In this document: in pieces, positions 35,116 to 43,425 of the stretch
How the letters are laid out: each line of letters starts with the position of its first letter
How positions within the stretch are numbered: the stretch's first letter is position 1
NCBI RefSeq assembly: GCF_900113325.1
Contig: NZ_FOOY01000007.1
Location: forward strand, 81,165 to 145,164
Reading direction: 5' to 3'
DNA from: Sporolactobacillus nakayamae
GTDB taxonomy: Bacteria; Bacillota; Bacilli; Bacillales; Sporolactobacillaceae
DNA: 64,000 nt
Notes under the pieces: model-generated
What the model was told of the DNA's origin: nothing
Database searches by the model: none
The model's input: only the letters and a program-made list of their open reading frames with translations
Translations under genes and position numbers: made by a program

Positions 35116-36135
35116 TTACTTTTGATGATTTTTTAAATGGTTGAATAGTTCGACTACTCTTCGCTTTTCCTCGTCAGAATAATCGAGTTCGCGTTTCACT
35201 CCGCCTAATCCGTCCGCAACGCCGACAACTTGGGTGGGCTTTATCACTTGATCAACAATAACATCACCATTATTGCCAATAACTCCCCCGGATACTAAAT
35301 CATATCCTTTACTCGGATCCTTTATGCGGCCCATTACTTTTGAAAAAAATAAATCGACTTCATCGCTGAGAAGAAGAAGATTATATAAAAAAGCAATTCG
35401 GACATCTAGTCGGTAACACGTGATACCTTTTTCCAGAGCCCCTTGAATGAATGCCGATTTAAAATTATTTATTCCGCCATCAATCACTAGTGAATGCTCA
35501 TTTAATAGTGACAAATAGTCCTCACCAATAATTTCTTCGGCAGACAAAAAAGATAGAATGATCGTATACTTTTCATTAGGTTTTTTAACTGCTTGGATTT
35601 TGGGAGAAAATTTAGGGATAATTAAATTTAATGAGTCGGCAATTTTAACGGACTTTTGATAGTTTCTACTATGCAAATACACGTTTGCTTGTCGCTCAGC
35701 CAGCCTTAAGGCTACTTTTGTACTTAAATTTCCGGAACCAATAACCAGCACGGATTTATTTTCCAATGTGTCTTGATAATGATGCCGTATAAGCAGATCA
35801 CAGGACTCTATCGTTGCATCGTTCGGTTTGCAGGTAATAACTTTAGATAGTTTTATGATTTGTCTTGCTTCACGAATAAGAGACAAGCCCTGCTTCTCCT
35901 CAATATCAATTAATATATAGTCGACTCGGCCATCTAAGGCGGATAGGCAAGCGCGTGCTTGTTCTACTTCTGTTACCAAAAAGCTTATCGCCGTAAAGCC
36001 CATTGCGGATCTTCTTGGCAATGTACGTAATCCATTTGATTTTCTAGCCGTTGTACTAATAATTCCTACTGATTTGTTTTTTATGCCCTTTAGATAATCT
36101 AATTCTCTCTGGATAAGTTGACTGTTGTCCGTCAT
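35116..36135 (-). CDS. Unknown protein with NAD(P)-binding Rossmann domain
   Basis: 339 residues. A central Rossmann motif VLVIGSGNLSTKVALRLAER (near residue 130) followed by VYLHSRN suggests NADP-dependent dehydrogenase chemistry, as in shikimate or methylene-tetrahydrofolate dehydrogenase folds. The N-terminal third (SVGIISTTARKSNGLRTLP) and C-terminal part (SGGVIGNNGDVIVDQ) match nothing I know. ATG at 36135 has GGGGA some 12 nt upstream. In the glycan island it could modify a sugar or an aglycone; the function is open. Confidence 0.65.
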   Translation of the reverse strand: MTDNSQLIQRELDYLKGIKNKSVGIISTTARKSNGLRTLPRRSAMGFTAISFLVTEVEQARACLSALDGRVDYILIDIEEKQGLSLIREARQIIKLSKVITCKPNDATIESCDLLIRHHYQDTLENKSVLVIGSGNLSTKVALRLAERQANVYLHSRNYQKSVKIADSLNLIIPKFSPKIQAVKKPNEKYTIILSFLSAEEIIGEDYLSLLNEHSLVIDGGINNFKSAFIQGALEKGITCYRLDVRIAFLYNLLLLSDEVDLFFSKVMGRIKDPSKGYDLVSGGVIGNNGDVIVDQVIKPTQVVGVADGLGGVKRELDYSDEEKRRVVELFNHLKNHQK

Positions 36136-36425
36136 GTAGATAAATCATCCCCATTGTGATCTTTTTTACTTGGATCCATGTTGTGAAAAGATGTGTTTTT
36201 CAAGCACAGAACTATTAAGGATATAATAAAATAGATAGTTGTATCCTATTCAAGATATGGGCTTTTTGTGACGCTTATGAACACCTTTTCGTATATGTAT
36301 TTGGTTTTCATGCAGAAAGGGTGGAATGAAAAACGTGTATGATTTTCTTTATCTCGAAGGTGATCGAAAAGAAACACCATTCGCAAAAAGTATGGAAGTC
36401 GGAGCCTAATCCACTGGGTTTTATG

Positions 36426-36785
36426 TTAACGAATCGACAGCATCTGCAGAATAATAGGGGTACCTTTAATGGGGACGTCTTCTGTATGAATCACCAACTG
36501 TCCGTTAATTACGTCATAACTCTGTTTGGATTGTAAAATGCCATTAATGAACAAATTCATGTAGGACACTTCGTCAGGGTTTAAAATAATGTTTGTGCCA
36601 TGTCCATGCAGTGCGTCAATGGATGCGTAAACTCTTTTTTGTCCGTCGGATAATGTATAAAATGTGAGCGCATCCACCTGTTGCGGATGGATAAAAAGCC
36701 GTTTCGGACCGCATTGTGCTTTCGGGAGTGACAGAAACGGCTGAGGAATGAATGATGCCTTTTTTGAAGAAAACATATTTTCCAT
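36426..36785 (-). CDS. DUF4183-domain protein (divergent)
   Basis: 119 residues. The C-terminal half (SYMNLFINGILQSKQSYDV ... LVIHTEDVPIKGTPIILQ) is the DUF4183 core; the N-terminal half is variable. DUF4183 proteins are small, beta-rich, common in spore-forming Bacilli and of unknown function. ATG at 36785 is preceded by GAGGGGGG. A sigma-K-like promoter lies just upstream. With the DUF4183 gene at 37109 it may be the surface protein served by the neighbouring glycosyltransferases (inference). Confidence 0.75.
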   Translation of the reverse strand: MENMFSSKKASFIPQPFLSLPKAQCGPKRLFIHPQQVDALTFYTLSDGQKRVYASIDALHGHGTNIILNPDEVSYMNLFINGILQSKQSYDVINGQLVIHTEDVPIKGTPIILQMLSIR

Positions 36786-36809
36786 CTTTATTTTCCCCCC
36801 CTCGTATTA

Positions 36810-36836
36810 AAGTATATGAACCGCCCCGGATAAAGT
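36810..36836 (-). promoter_or_regulatory. Sigma-K-like promoter of the divergent DUF4183 gene
   Basis: Minus strand AC - 16 nt - CATATACTT; one mismatch to CATANNNTA. Predicted start near 36803, shortly before the ribosome binding site. Confidence 0.5.
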
Positions 36837-37108
36837 GAGTACCATTTGACAGTCAAACGGAGTGGTAAAGCTGAACGGGTGGCGTTAGCGGATACTGCAC
36901 ACAAAAAGCCGTCTTATTTGGTTACGTGCGCTGTGTTTTCTTTGGGTTATTTTCTTATCTTTTCGCTTAATTGGCTTTCGTGGATAGCCCTTTTCCTCCT
37001 CAAGCATATGGTGTAATAAATCAGTAAGTTATGAGGGATTAGGCAGATTCAGTTATCCGACAACTTCTCAAGGTTAGCTGATATCTATCGATCAAAGGGG
37101 GAAATAAG
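36837..37108. other. Upstream region of the second DUF4183 gene
   Basis: A CATATGGTG at 37005-37013 resembles a sporulation -10 but lacks a matching AC at 16-17 nt. No sigma-A promoter seen. Confidence 0.35.
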
Positions 37109-37495
37109 ATGGGTCTTAAAATCATTAAGCCCGTTTTTGAGGCGAAAAGCAGCATCAAGGTGGCACCATCGGTTACTCGTTTTTTCTATGAACTGGAGCA
37201 AGTGATACCCGAGGAGACCGTAGTGAAAATTGATACGACTAAATTCTTTGATGACGAGGGTGCGCCTGTTGAATCGTTTCCGGCATTAGAGCTTGATAAT
37301 AGTTATATCAATGTTTATATTAATGGTGTTGTTCAAATGGCGGACAATTTTGCGTATACAGCCGGTGAGAATGGAGTTGGAAATCTATTAATTACAGTGC
37401 CCGAAGGATCGAATATTGCCAAAGGAACACCGATCATCATAGAAGTCATTAATTTTGATCCAATTATAAATACATCTTCTTCTGAAAAGGAATAA
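37109..37495 (+). CDS. DUF4183-domain protein
   Basis: 128 residues fitting the classical DUF4183 pattern end to end: an N-terminal MGLKIIKP, TRFFYELE, FFDDEGAPVESFPALELDNS, YINVYINGVVQ and a C-terminal KGTPIIIEVINF. ATG at 37109 follows AAAGGGGG. Monocistronic with a clear terminator. No signal peptide, which fits delivery to the spore surface from the mother cell rather than secretion (inference). Confidence 0.85.
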   Translation: MGLKIIKPVFEAKSSIKVAPSVTRFFYELEQVIPEETVVKIDTTKFFDDEGAPVESFPALELDNSYINVYINGVVQMADNFAYTAGENGVGNLLITVPEGSNIAKGTPIIIEVINFDPIINTSSSEKE

Positions 37496-37518
37496 TTAAA
37501 TAAGCAACGTATCTGCTG

Positions 37519-37556
37519 AAGTTATTCATGGAACGAACACCGTGAATAACTTTTTT
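37519..37556 (+). terminator. Terminator of the DUF4183 gene
   Basis: AAGTTATTCA / TGAATAACTT stem followed by TTTT. Confidence 0.85.
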
Positions 37557-37800
37557 CATGGGTAAGAACGCGTACACAAGAGGCTTGTTGAATCCAAATT
37601 ATCTAATCGCTAGGCTTATTGAATGAAAAAGGGACGAATTTGGGGCGGGTTTTTCAATTGCCTTAGGAAACATTTTTTCATTTACTTTTATACGGTAATC
37701 CGAATCATGACGGCGCTGTTTTCAAAGGTCGCAACAGGAAAAGCAGGTACTCAAAAGTTCATCATTCACAAAAAGATCACTTTTTTTGCACATTAGCAGA

Positions 37801-37829
37801 TTGTCGCTGACAGAGTGTGGTGTTATAAT
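37801..37829 (+). promoter_or_regulatory. Promoter of the D-2-hydroxyacid dehydrogenase gene
   Basis: TTGTCG - 17 nt - TATAAT with an extended -10 (TGTTATAAT). It leaves an untranslated leader of about 190 nt. Confidence 0.75.
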
Positions 37830-37927
37830 TTTATGTGAAAAAAGATTTCCTAATCATTCACACTTTTGTGTCTAAACGAAGGCGCGTTGAATAAATTGTG
37901 AAGAGAAGGAGAAAACTTTTTTGTATA

Positions 37928-37945
37928 TTGTGAAACGAATCACGA
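37928..37945. promoter_or_regulatory. Rex-like operator in the dehydrogenase leader
   Basis: TTGTGAA-ACGA-ATCACGA matches the Rex consensus TTGTGAA-N4-TTCACAA at 12 of 14 defined positions. A lone TTGTGAA half-site lies at 37896. The site is roughly 90 nt downstream of the predicted start, unusual for Rex but able to act as a roadblock. Confidence 0.5.
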
Positions 37946-38028
37946 ATAAATCAAGCTGTTCCGGTTACAACCCTGATATTCAGAAATACCAGGTGTAGAA
38001 TAAACTTTCTTTAGGAGGATGTTTGAGC

Positions 38029-39054
38029 ATGGCTTTTAAAATCATTGCGTATGGTGTAGAACCTTACGAAGAACATTTGTACAGTGAATTGAATAAATAC
38101 GGTTATGAATTGACGTTGGTTAATGACTTGTTGACTGCTGACAACGGCGATCTCGCACAAGGTCACGATGGTGTATTACTTTTCGTTAACTGCCTCGCAG
38201 ACCGTGCGAACCTTGAAAAATTCAGTGAATATGGCATCAAATACGTATTTACGCGTACTGCCGGATTCAACCATATCGACCTGCAAGCAGCTTCCGATCT
38301 CGGATTGAAAGTTGCCCGCGTTCCTGCTTATTCACCAAACGCGATTGCTGAACTCGCTGTATATCTTGGTACAGCACTCCTTCGTCACACAGTTTATACG
38401 ACTGCCCGCACTTCGAAACTGAACTTCAAGGTAACGGAAACGAACTTCAGCCACGAAGTTCATAAAATTACTGTTGGTATCGTCGGAACCGGCCACATCG
38501 GCTGCGTCGAAGCAGAACTGTATAAAGGTCTTGGCGCGAAATTGCTCGGCTATGACATCTTCCAAAGCGACTTCGCCAAGAAATTGGTTGAATTCAAGGA
38601 ATTGGATGAACTGCTTGCTGAATCTGATATCGTCAGCCTGCACCTTCCATACTTCCCTGGCAAAAATGAAAACTTTGTTGGTGAAGACTTCATCAGCAAA
38701 ATGAAAGACGGCGCAATTCTGATCAACACTGCTCGCGGCGAAATCGTTGACGAAGCTGCTGTTGTTAAAGGAATCAAGAGCGGCAAGCTCGAAGGTTTCG
38801 GCGCCGACGTATTGACTGACGAAGCACGCTTCTTCGGCAAAGACTTCTCCGACGGCACCGAATTCCCAGATGCTACGATCAAAGAATTGATCGAATTGTA
38901 TCCTAAGGTATTGATCACGCCGCATGTTGCTGCGATGACCGACGTAGCCGTTTCGAACATGATTTCAACAAGCTACGACAACTTCAATTCCGCAGTCAAT
39001 GGCGAAAGCCTCGGCCGCGCTGAAGTTGAACTTCCTCAGCCAGCTGCAAAATAA
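38029..39054 (+). CDS. D-2-hydroxyacid dehydrogenase (D-lactate dehydrogenase-like)
   Basis: 341-residue NAD-dependent enzyme reducing pyruvate or a related 2-ketoacid to the D-hydroxyacid, regenerating NAD+ in fermentation. It has the NAD-binding GIVGTGHIGCVEAELYKGLG, LINTARGEIVDEAAV (catalytic Arg), GADVLTDEARFF (Glu) and VLITPHVAAMTD (His), plus the D-LDH/HicDH-type N-terminus IAYGVEPYEE. ATG at 38029 is favoured over a TTG at 38023 that is too close to AGGAGG. The strong promoter, long leader with a Rex-like site and strong terminator suggest high, redox-controlled expression. It may instead prefer branched 2-ketoacids. Confidence 0.9.
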   Translation: MAFKIIAYGVEPYEEHLYSELNKYGYELTLVNDLLTADNGDLAQGHDGVLLFVNCLADRANLEKFSEYGIKYVFTRTAGFNHIDLQAASDLGLKVARVPAYSPNAIAELAVYLGTALLRHTVYTTARTSKLNFKVTETNFSHEVHKITVGIVGTGHIGCVEAELYKGLGAKLLGYDIFQSDFAKKLVEFKELDELLAESDIVSLHLPYFPGKNENFVGEDFISKMKDGAILINTARGEIVDEAAVVKGIKSGKLEGFGADVLTDEARFFGKDFSDGTEFPDATIKELIELYPKVLITPHVAAMTDVAVSNMISTSYDNFNSAVNGESLGRAEVELPQPAAK

Positions 39055-39079
39055 ATACTAGTCAATCTTGAATAAATAT

Positions 39080-39117
39080 AAAAGCAGTTCCGTTGTCAAA
39101 AGCGGAGCTGCTTTTTT
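39080..39117 (+). terminator. Terminator of the D-hydroxyacid dehydrogenase gene
   Basis: AAAAGCAGTTCCG / CGGAGCTGCTTTT stem (one G-T pair) then T-run. Confidence 0.9.
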
Positions 39118-39257
39118 GGTGCGTCGCAAGGATGACAGTTATACGGTAGAATTAATAGTAATACGTTCGAATGAACAGGCTAAACACGCGTTGTCTCAGA
39201 AACAACGGAGGGATGCTTAATGCTGCAGCCTCAGATAGTATACCCATAGGGCAAATC

Positions 39258-39305
39258 AAAGAAAAGTACACCTGCATACCACTGTATTCGTGGATGTAGG
39301 TGCAC
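39258..39305 (-). terminator. Terminator of gbsR
   Basis: Long imperfect stem (GTACACCTGCATACCAC with GTGGATGTAGGTGCAC on the plus strand), followed on the minus strand by TTTTCTTTG. Confidence 0.7.
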
Positions 39306-39361
39306 GGCATTGGTTTTGTTTGAATTAGATTGTGTTGACACGAACATCGCTCAGAGTTAAA

Positions 39362-39907
39362 TTATTGGTCATCGTTCGCTTTTTTCTTAATTAGTTCAAA
39401 AAGTTCATCACTTTCAAGAAAATCAAACAGACGATTTAACCATTCGTAATAATTCAAGATATATTGGTATTTATCAATATCTGTCTGGATCAGTTGTTTT
39501 TCGGATTCAATGAGATCCTGATTTTTCATTAAATCATTTAGTTCTTTAAGCGATTGACGTACGGCTTTAGCGTTCAATGAGGTGACTTTGCGCCACTGAT
39601 TTGAGAAGAAATCGGTAAAAATCTGATACCAGTCCTCTTGAGCTTCGTAAAGATCTTTTCGAACCCCTTTTTTCCAAACACGTTCAACCATATTCAGTTC
39701 AGTAAGTGTACGAACTGAGGTGCTCATGCTTGTCTTGCTCATCTTCAATTCTTCCTTCATATCATCCAAGGTCATGGGAGCGCCATTAAAAAATAATGTG
39801 CCGTAAAGACGACCGATTGATGGTGAAACACCGTATAGGTACATATTTTGAGAAACGGATTCAATGACTCTTTCCCTTATATTTTCAACGATTTCTGCAT
39901 GATCCAA
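39362..39907 (-). CDS. gbsR: GbsR-type (MarR-like) transcriptional regulator
   Basis: 181-residue regulator resembling B. subtilis GbsR/OpuAR, choline- or betaine-responsive repressors. Typical stretches are MYLYGVSPSIGRLYGTLFF, the helix-turn-helix MTLDDMKEELKMSKTSMSTSVRTL and VRKDLYEAQEDWYQIFTDFF. The TTG at 39907 (GGTGA 5 nt upstream) gives the usual GbsR length; a GTG at 39937 lacks a ribosome binding site. Divergent from opuAA, whose promoter carries inverted repeats, so it most likely represses the OpuA importer. Confidence 0.88.
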   Translation of the reverse strand: MDHAEIVENIRERVIESVSQNMYLYGVSPSIGRLYGTLFFNGAPMTLDDMKEELKMSKTSMSTSVRTLTELNMVERVWKKGVRKDLYEAQEDWYQIFTDFFSNQWRKVTSLNAKAVRQSLKELNDLMKNQDLIESEKQLIQTDIDKYQYILNYYEWLNRLFDFLESDELFELIKKKANDDQ

Positions 39908-40025
39908 CCTATTCACCAACTTAAAAGAAAATTTCACTATACTACATTGTAAACGTTGATTAATGCTCTGAAAAGAACGAAATGCAACGGAAAAACAACA
40001 ATCTCATTTCGCTTGGAAATGCCAA

Positions 40026-40094
40026 TACATTATACAGTATACATTGTATTATCTGATTGTACAGTTTGAACTGTATAAATAATTATGCTACGAT
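40026..40094 (+). promoter_or_regulatory. opuA promoter with overlapping inverted repeats
   Basis: TTGAAC - 17 nt - TACGAT with an extended -10 (TGCTACGAT) at 40066-40094. The inverted repeat GTACAGTT-TG-AACTGTAT (40059-40076) overlaps the -35. A second palindrome ATACATTGTAT (40039-40049) and extra ATACAGT boxes at 40032 and 40098 flank it. They are probable GbsR operators. Confidence 0.7.
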
Positions 40095-40191
40095 TAATAC
40101 AGTGTTATACGCATCGTGTTTGAGAAACGCCATGGGACCTTTTATAAATAGCGGGTGCTTGATAAAGTCCAGAAAAAAACGAGGTGTTTAA

Positions 40192-41397
40192 ATGAAAAAA
40201 ATTGAAGTGAAACAAGCGATGAAAATTTTCGGCAAAAATCCGCAACGCGGTTTAGCTCTCTTGAAAAAGGGACTTTCAAAAAAAGCGATCAAAGAAAAGA
40301 CAGACTTAAATGTGGGCGTTGCCGAGGCAAGTTTCTCAGTTGAATCAGGTGAAATTTTTGTGATCATGGGTTTATCCGGCAGCGGTAAATCTACATTGGT
40401 TCGGCTTCTTAACCGGTTAATTGAACCGACATCCGGGCGTATTTTTATTGATGGTGAGGACATCACTCGAATGAACGCGGAAGGCTTGAGGCAGGTTCGG
40501 CGTAAAAAAATCAGCATGGTTTTTCAGGGCTTTGCGCTTTTCCCACATCGAACCATTCTTGAAAATACGCTTTTCGGTTTGGAAATTCAAGGCGTAGATA
40601 AAAGTGAGCGAACAAAACGTGCCTATCAATCGTTGGCACTTGTCGGACTTAAGGGATACGAAGCCAGTTTTCCAAATCAATTATCTGGTGGTATGCAGCA
40701 ACGCGTTGGCCTTGCGCGTGCATTGGCCAGTGATACAGATATACTGCTCATGGATGAGGCCTTTAGCGCGCTTGATCCTTTGATCCGCAAAGAAATGCAG
40801 GATCAGTTGTTGGACCTGCAAAATGAGATGCAAAAAACCATTGTATTTATCACGCATGATTTAGATGAAGCGCTGCGCATCGGTGATCACATCGCGTTGA
40901 TGAAAGATGGGCGCATTGTTCAAATTGGTACTCCTGAAGAGATTCTCATGAACCCGGCAAACGATTATGTCGAACATTTTGTCGAGGATGTTGATCTGTC
41001 CAAAGTCATCACAGCGGGAAACATCATGAGCCGCGCCGATGCGATGCTGATTGATCGCGGGGCGCGTGTTGCTCTGCAGCTAATGAATGACAACGGAATA
41101 TCAAGTATTTTTGCTGTGGATCGCGATCAAAAGTTTCTTGGTGTTGTGGACGCTGATGACGCAGCTGAAGCGGTGGAAACAGGAACACGCGCACGCGATA
41201 TCGTATGCAAGGTAAATCCGGTTGGGGTGGACACGCATCTTGCTGATCTATTTGAAGATATCTCAAAGTCGACCCTTCCATTAGCAGTTGTTGATGAACA
41301 AGGCAAGCTGCGCGGACTTGTGCGGCGCGGAGCGATTATCAATGCGCTTGCGGGCAATAAACCGTTAATTAATGATGAGAAGGTGAAAAACTCTTGA
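40192..41397 (+). CDS. opuAA: Glycine betaine ABC transporter ATP-binding protein (OpuAA)
   Basis: ATPase of the osmoprotectant importer. 401 residues: Walker A GLSGSGKST (near 57), signature LSGGMQQRVGLA, Walker B ILLMDEAFSALD, H-loop VFITHDLDEAL, then a C-terminal pair of CBS domains (from ~280, NDNGISSIFAVDRDQKFLGVV) that gate transport with ionic strength in OpuA or bind c-di-AMP in some members. ATG at 40192 follows GAGGTG. First gene of opuAA-AB-AC; its stop overlaps the next start (TTGA). Confidence 0.96.
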   Translation: MKKIEVKQAMKIFGKNPQRGLALLKKGLSKKAIKEKTDLNVGVAEASFSVESGEIFVIMGLSGSGKSTLVRLLNRLIEPTSGRIFIDGEDITRMNAEGLRQVRRKKISMVFQGFALFPHRTILENTLFGLEIQGVDKSERTKRAYQSLALVGLKGYEASFPNQLSGGMQQRVGLARALASDTDILLMDEAFSALDPLIRKEMQDQLLDLQNEMQKTIVFITHDLDEALRIGDHIALMKDGRIVQIGTPEEILMNPANDYVEHFVEDVDLSKVITAGNIMSRADAMLIDRGARVALQLMNDNGISSIFAVDRDQKFLGVVDADDAAEAVETGTRARDIVCKVNPVGVDTHLADLFEDISKSTLPLAVVDEQGKLRGLVRRGAIINALAGNKPLINDEKVKNS

Positions 41398-42242
41398 ATA
41401 CGACCCCATTACCGAAAATACCTATTGGTCATTGGGCTGATTTGCTCATTCAATTTATTACACGTTACTGCGATACATTTTTCGGCTATATCGCGACAGG
41501 TATCCAAAGCTTTGTAGACAGTCTGGTTTGGCTATTTACGTTCATGACGCCGGTCGTTTTTATTTTGATTTTTGTTGGAATTGCTTTTTGGCGCAGGGGG
41601 ATCGGTGTTGCTCTTTTTACATTAGTCGGACTTATTCTTATTTATGATTTAGGCTATTGGGTGCATGCAATGCAGACCTTCGCGCTTGTGCTGACCTCGG
41701 TTGTCCTTTCGATTATCATTGGTCTCCCGATTGGCATTTGGGCAGGAATCAATACAACCTTTCATCGCGTGGTCACGCCGATTCTCGATTTTATGCAGAC
41801 CATGCCATCGTTTGTTTATCTTATCCCCGCCATTTTCTTATTTGGAACGGGAATGCCTCCGGGTGTTGTGGCGACGATTGTCTTTGCTATGCCGCCGACA
41901 ATCCGTATGACTGGATTAGGTATTCGCCAAGTGCCGCCTGATTTAATTGAGGCTTCGGATGCATTTGGGTCAACGATTTGGCAAAAGCTTTTTAAAGTGC
42001 AGATTCCAATGGCTGCGCCGACGATAATGGCAGGTGTGAATCAAAGTATCATGCTTTCCCTCTCCATGGTCGTTGTGGCGTCCCTTGTCGGCGCACCCGG
42101 ACTCGGTGCCGATGTTTATCTTGCCGTGACATCGCTGCGCATAGATATCGGTGTTGAAGCGGGTCTTGCAATTGTGATTCTTGCGATCATGCTGGATCGG
42201 TTATCACAAAATACTCGAAATAAGAAAAAGGGAGAATTCTAA
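41394..42242 (+). CDS. opuAB: Glycine betaine ABC transporter permease (OpuAB)
   Basis: 282-residue membrane subunit with about six to eight hydrophobic segments, the IGLPIGIWAG motif, the TMPSFVYLIPAIFLFGTGMPPGV segment in two pieces, and an EAA-type loop (LIEASDAFGSTIWQKLFKVQIPMA). TTG at 41394 overlaps the opuAA stop; AAGGTGA precedes it. The N-terminal ~40 residues are the usual OpuAB extension. Forms the channel with OpuAA as motor. Confidence 0.96.
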   Translation: MNTTPLPKIPIGHWADLLIQFITRYCDTFFGYIATGIQSFVDSLVWLFTFMTPVVFILIFVGIAFWRRGIGVALFTLVGLILIYDLGYWVHAMQTFALVLTSVVLSIIIGLPIGIWAGINTTFHRVVTPILDFMQTMPSFVYLIPAIFLFGTGMPPGVVATIVFAMPPTIRMTGLGIRQVPPDLIEASDAFGSTIWQKLFKVQIPMAAPTIMAGVNQSIMLSLSMVVVASLVGAPGLGADVYLAVTSLRIDIGVEAGLAIVILAIMLDRLSQNTRNKKKGEF

Positions 42243-42243
42243 T

Positions 42244-43128
42244 TTGAAAAAAGTAAAAGTAACTGTCATTAGTGTTTTTTTGCTCGTAGCATTAGTACTG
42301 GCCGGATGCCAGAATCAGAGTTCAGGAAGTGCCGATTCTTTTGGCAATCAAGTGGATCATAAAATAATCGGTATTGACCCTGGCGCAGGGGAAATGAAGT
42401 TGACAGATCAAGTAGTTAAAGATTATGAACTGAGCAATTGGACCGTGCAGTCAGGATCTGAAGCGACAATGACGGCCTCTCTCGAAAAAGCAATCAAAAA
42501 GAAACAACCGATAGTAGTCACCGGATGGACACCGCACTGGATGTTTCAAAAGTATGACTTGAAGTATTTAAAGGATCCAAAGGGTATCTACGGTAAATCG
42601 GAGGAGATCCATACAATCATCCACAAGGGCTTTGATAAGAAAGACCCGAATGCAGTAAAAGTGCTCGATCAATTTTCATGGGCACCGGATGATATGAGTA
42701 AAGTAATGCTCGATATTCAAAAAGGTACGGATGCTGATAAAGCCGCGCGCAAGTGGGTTAAAGAAAATCAGAAAAAGGTCGATGAATGGACTAAAGGCGC
42801 GAAGAAAGTCAGTGGAAAGAAAATTAAATTGGGCTATGTTGCCTGGGCTTCTGAAATCGCCAGCACGAATGTTGTAACTGCTGTTCTTGAAGATTTGGGC
42901 TATACCGTGACGATGGAACAGCTCGGTGCGGGTCAAATGTGGGCCGGCGTTGCAAAGGGCAGTGATGATGCAATTGTTGCCGCGTGGCTGCCGACGACAC
43001 ACGCGGATTACATGAAACAGTTTAAGAGTCAAGTCACAGACCTAGGTCCGAATTTAAAAGGAACGAAGTTGGGTCTGGTTGTTCCCTCTTATGTATCCAT
43101 TGATTCCATTAACGATTTAAAAGACTAA
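42244..43128 (+). CDS. opuAC: Glycine betaine-binding lipoprotein (OpuAC)
   Basis: 294-residue substrate-binding lipoprotein delivering glycine betaine to OpuAB. Signal peptide ends LVALVLAGC, with the lipidated Cys at 22. Trp-rich motifs expected for the aromatic betaine cage are present (GWTPHWMF, GYVAWASEIASTN, AAWLPTTHADY). TTG at 42244 follows AAGGGAGAA and lies 1 nt after the opuAB stop; a longer in-frame start at 42181 lies inside opuAB and would bury the signal peptide. Terminator at 43154-43201. Confidence 0.95.
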   Translation: MKKVKVTVISVFLLVALVLAGCQNQSSGSADSFGNQVDHKIIGIDPGAGEMKLTDQVVKDYELSNWTVQSGSEATMTASLEKAIKKKQPIVVTGWTPHWMFQKYDLKYLKDPKGIYGKSEEIHTIIHKGFDKKDPNAVKVLDQFSWAPDDMSKVMLDIQKGTDADKAARKWVKENQKKVDEWTKGAKKVSGKKIKLGYVAWASEIASTNVVTAVLEDLGYTVTMEQLGAGQMWAGVAKGSDDAIVAAWLPTTHADYMKQFKSQVTDLGPNLKGTKLGLVVPSYVSIDSINDLKD

Positions 43129-43153
43129 GCGACTGAGATGCAGCCAGCTTATG

Positions 43154-43201
43154 AAAGGTTCGTGAACGGTTTAGGCCGTGATCGGACCTTTTTCTTTTTT
43201 T
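43154..43201 (+). terminator. Terminator of the opuA operon
   Basis: Stem with outer AGGTTCG / CGGACCT and inner ACGG / CCGT segments, followed by a long T-rich tract. Confidence 0.75.
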
Positions 43202-43425
43202 TACAAGAGTAAAGAAACATCCATGACCCGTTTGAGGGGCGCGGGACATCTGAGGGACCGGCACCAGCGAGCCAGGGGAGACCCCGCAGATAAGAGCATG
43301 TATGAGGAGGCTCCCGGATCGCCTGCGGCAAGCGAGCAGCTGAAGTGTCGTTCAAGTTCAAGGTTGATGGATCAAAGCCGCGTGCAGAATGATAGCCAAG
43401 GAACAGGCTGTGCCCGGTTTTTCTA

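Noticed and set aside
38332-38925. 197-codon antisense frame over the D-hydroxyacid dehydrogenase gene
   Set aside because: Shadow of a strongly codon-biased real gene.
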